This document shows positions 6,354 to 8,087 of a stretch of 8,087 bases of DNA, piece after piece (the first letter of the stretch is position 1; the number at the start of each line of letters is the position of its first letter). Location of the stretch: contig CAKUGW010000128.1 in assembly GCA_934654805.1 (NCBI GenBank), positions 1 through 8,087 of the forward strand, given 5' to 3'. The notes beneath the pieces were generated by a model. That model worked only from the letters and a program-made list of their open reading frames with translations, was not told the origin of the DNA and made no database searches. A program made the translations under genes and the position numbers. This stretch comes from an uncultured Kiritimatiellota bacterium (GTDB lineage Bacteria; Verrucomicrobiota; Kiritimatiellia; RFP12; UBA1067).

Positions 6354-8012
6354 TTAGCGCAGGATGATGAGCGATCCGGCCTGGCCGACCTTCACGCGCC
6401 CCGCGCCCGCAAACACGTCGGGACGCGTCCGCACCGAATAGGAACCGGGCGGCATCGTCTCGCCGGCGATGACGAGCGCGACGGACTCGACCCTCACGCC
6501 CTTCGCGATCTCGACCGTGCCGCCCGCCTCGATCGTCAGCGTCGCGGCGGACGACAGGTTGCCGTTGCCGTTCAGCTTCAGGAGGCCTCCCGCCTTCACG
6601 GCAACAGGGCCTTCCCATGTCGCGCCCTCCGTCAGGGCCAATGTCCCGCCCTCGACCGTCAGAACGTTCGCCGCACCCGTGGACTTTCCGCGCAGTTCAA
6701 GGAAGCCGGTGGCCTGCTTCACGAGAGAGGCGTCTATCGCTCCCGCGATGTACGAGACATAGCCTTGCTTCTCGTCGTTCTCGGAGAAGGTGATCGTCCG
6801 ACCCGGCGCGGAGAAGTTCCCGTCGGCGTACATCGGCCCCCAGTTCGACTGGACGAGGAAATCGGAATCCGACTCGATGTCGCCCGTCACGAACATGTTG
6901 TTGCTGATCAGAAACCGCTGGGCCTTCGTCGCTCCGGTGATCTTGATTCTGTTCGGAAGCCTAATGTTCCAATGTCCGAACTCAAAGTAGGGCCGCGTGC
7001 CGTCCACGCTGCACGCGAGTTCGACCACGCCTTCCGCCGAACCGAAGACAAGGTTCGTATGCGATGTCGCGATGCGCGCATTTCCATCCGCAAACAGGGT
7101 GCCGCCCGTATAGGAGCTCTCCGACTGATAGTCGATCTGCCCCGCGCCGAACTTGCAATACTTGCCCGAACCGGTGAACATCGTGCGTTGGACGAGGTCG
7201 GCGTTGGCGACATTCCAGATGCAGACGCCGTCCGCGCCGAAGTCGAACGTTTCGTTCACGAGATCGACTGCGTTCGTGAACTTGGCGATCGTCATGCCCT
7301 TGGGAGCCTCGCCCGTCGACCAGTTCGCGCCGCCCGACCACGCGCCCGCCGCACCACCAATCCATGTCACGACCGAACCGCTCACGACGGCGAATCCAGA
7401 ACCCGTCGCACGTGCAGACAGGTCGCCCGGACGCCAGACGCCGGACTGGACAGACACCCCGTCAACCGTCAGGGACGAAAAGAGCACGGCTGAGGCGCAC
7501 TCAAGCTTCGCGAGGCCGGAAATGTCCGCCGAGAGACCGTCCGTCGCCGTGTCCAGCGTCCGGAAGCTGACAGTTCCGTTCTTCGACGCTGCAACACGCG
7601 CCTCGACGGAACCGATGAACGCAAGCTTGTAATCCGAATTGAACGTAACCGAAACCGTTCGCCCCGGCGCGGAAAGCGTGCGGATCTCGGCACGTCCGCC
7701 GTTGACGTTGGGATCGACATACGCGACGTTTATCTCGAAATCGCCCTCGGCCGACAGCGCACCGTCCAGCCGTGCGCCGTTCGTGAAGGCGACGGGCGCC
7801 TTCGTCCCTGAACCGAAAACCTGAACATCATTCTTGAAAGAAGCAAAGACATTGTTCATCGACAGAGCCCCGATCTGGAACTGCGCGCCGCCTGAAGCCT
7901 CAACCTGGACGCGGCCGACGCCCAGGCAATGCGCCGCACGGGCAACGCCGAAGACACCGCCTGTCACGCGCCAGTCACCCGCAAAGGACAGGCACGGGGC
8001 AATCTGGAAGCA
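6354..8012 (-). CDS. Large secreted or surface beta-strand-repeat protein (autotransporter-associated repeat type), 5' end missing
   Basis: At least 552 residues are visible. The frame stays open through base 8012 into the poly-G run, so the true start is lost. A GTG at 7967 could serve as a start but has no signal peptide and lies mid-domain, so I treat the gene as 5'-truncated. The sequence is Gly/Ala/Thr/Val-rich and full of short beta-strand turns. A module opening TWIGGAAGAWSGGANWSTGE (counting the GTG as 1, residues 201-220) and a stretch LTVEGGTLALTEGATWEG (436-453) are typical of autotransporter-associated beta-strand repeat proteins of Verrucomicrobiota-like bacteria. Two modules end alike: a 'VDGVSVQSGVWRPGD' segment (168-182) and an 'IAGETMPPGSYSVRTRP' segment (500-516) before a Gly-rich strand. 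The C-terminus GAGRVKVGQAGSLIILR has no outer-membrane barrel, LPXTG or PEP-CTERM signal. It is the first visible gene of the operon. The role is probably surface adhesion or a structural passenger; no enzymatic motif was seen. Confidence 0.75.
   Translation of the reverse strand, partial: CFQIAPCLSFAGDWRVTGGVFGVARAAHCLGVGRVQVEASGGAQFQIGALSMNNVFASFKNDVQVFGSGTKAPVAFTNGARLDGALSAEGDFEINVAYVDPNVNGGRAEIRTLSAPGRTVSVTFNSDYKLAFIGSVEARVAASKNGTVSFRTLDTATDGLSADISGLAKLECASAVLFSSLTVDGVSVQSGVWRPGDLSARATGSGFAVVSGSVVTWIGGAAGAWSGGANWSTGEAPKGMTIAKFTNAVDLVNETFDFGADGVCIWNVANADLVQRTMFTGSGKYCKFGAGQIDYQSESSYTGGTLFADGNARIATSHTNLVFGSAEGVVELACSVDGTRPYFEFGHWNIRLPNRIKITGATKAQRFLISNNMFVTGDIESDSDFLVQSNWGPMYADGNFSAPGRTITFSENDEKQGYVSYIAGAIDASLVKQATGFLELRGKSTGAANVLTVEGGTLALTEGATWEGPVAVKAGGLLKLNGNGNLSSAATLTIEAGGTVEIAKGVRVESVALVIAGETMPPGSYSVRTRPDVFAGAGRVKVGQAGSLIILR

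Positions 8013-8087
<75 letters not shown>

Noticed and set aside
5445..7493. A 682-codon open frame on the plus strand spanning two minus-strand genes and their junction
   Set aside because: It has the same Arg-rich shadow composition and crosses an operon junction with ribosome binding sites on the other strand.
7965..7967. GTG at 7967 as the true start of the surface protein
   Set aside because: The frame continues upstream with plausible protein sequence (15 more residues to 8012), there is no signal peptide after the GTG, and an exported protein of this type needs one.

Overview
The window is a GC-rich stretch of bacterial DNA in which all real genes lie on the minus strand. It carries three complete or nearly complete secreted or surface protein genes and the 5' end of a fourth. 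Two glycoside hydrolase genes, a beta-strand-repeat surface protein and a probable RHS/YD-type exported protein suggest a polysaccharide-degrading member of the Planctomycetota-Verrucomicrobiota group. Kiritimatiellae, Lentisphaeria or a similar animal-gut or sediment lineage would fit. This is inferred from gene content and style only; there is no rRNA or other marker gene.

Layout, read in the direction of transcription (right to left): a run of 75 G at the right edge (8013-8087) is almost certainly a sequencing or assembly artefact. It cuts off the 5' end of a large beta-strand-repeat surface protein (stop at 6354). After 18 bases comes a 1484-residue protein (6335-1881) that appears to hold two separate clan GH-A glycosidase barrels, a long beta-rich middle part and a C-terminal CBM9-like module. 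Eleven bases further on is a 487-residue secreted GH39-like glycosidase (1869-406). Tight spacing, and a ribosome binding site for the last gene that overlaps the preceding stop codon, indicate one operon. A 138-base intergenic region (268-405) holds a good sigma-70-type promoter candidate and an inverted repeat. Beyond it starts an exported protein, of which 89 residues are visible (267-1), whose N-terminus resembles large RHS/YD-repeat proteins.

The working picture is a small carbohydrate-use operon. Two hydrolases carry three predicted retaining active sites between them and are co-expressed with a large extracellular or cell-surface passenger-like protein. No SusC/SusD pair, transporter, sulfatase or regulator is present, so the substrate cannot be read from context. 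No tRNA, rRNA, CRISPR array or insertion sequence was seen. Long plus-strand reading frames opposite the genes are shadows of GC-rich coding sequence.
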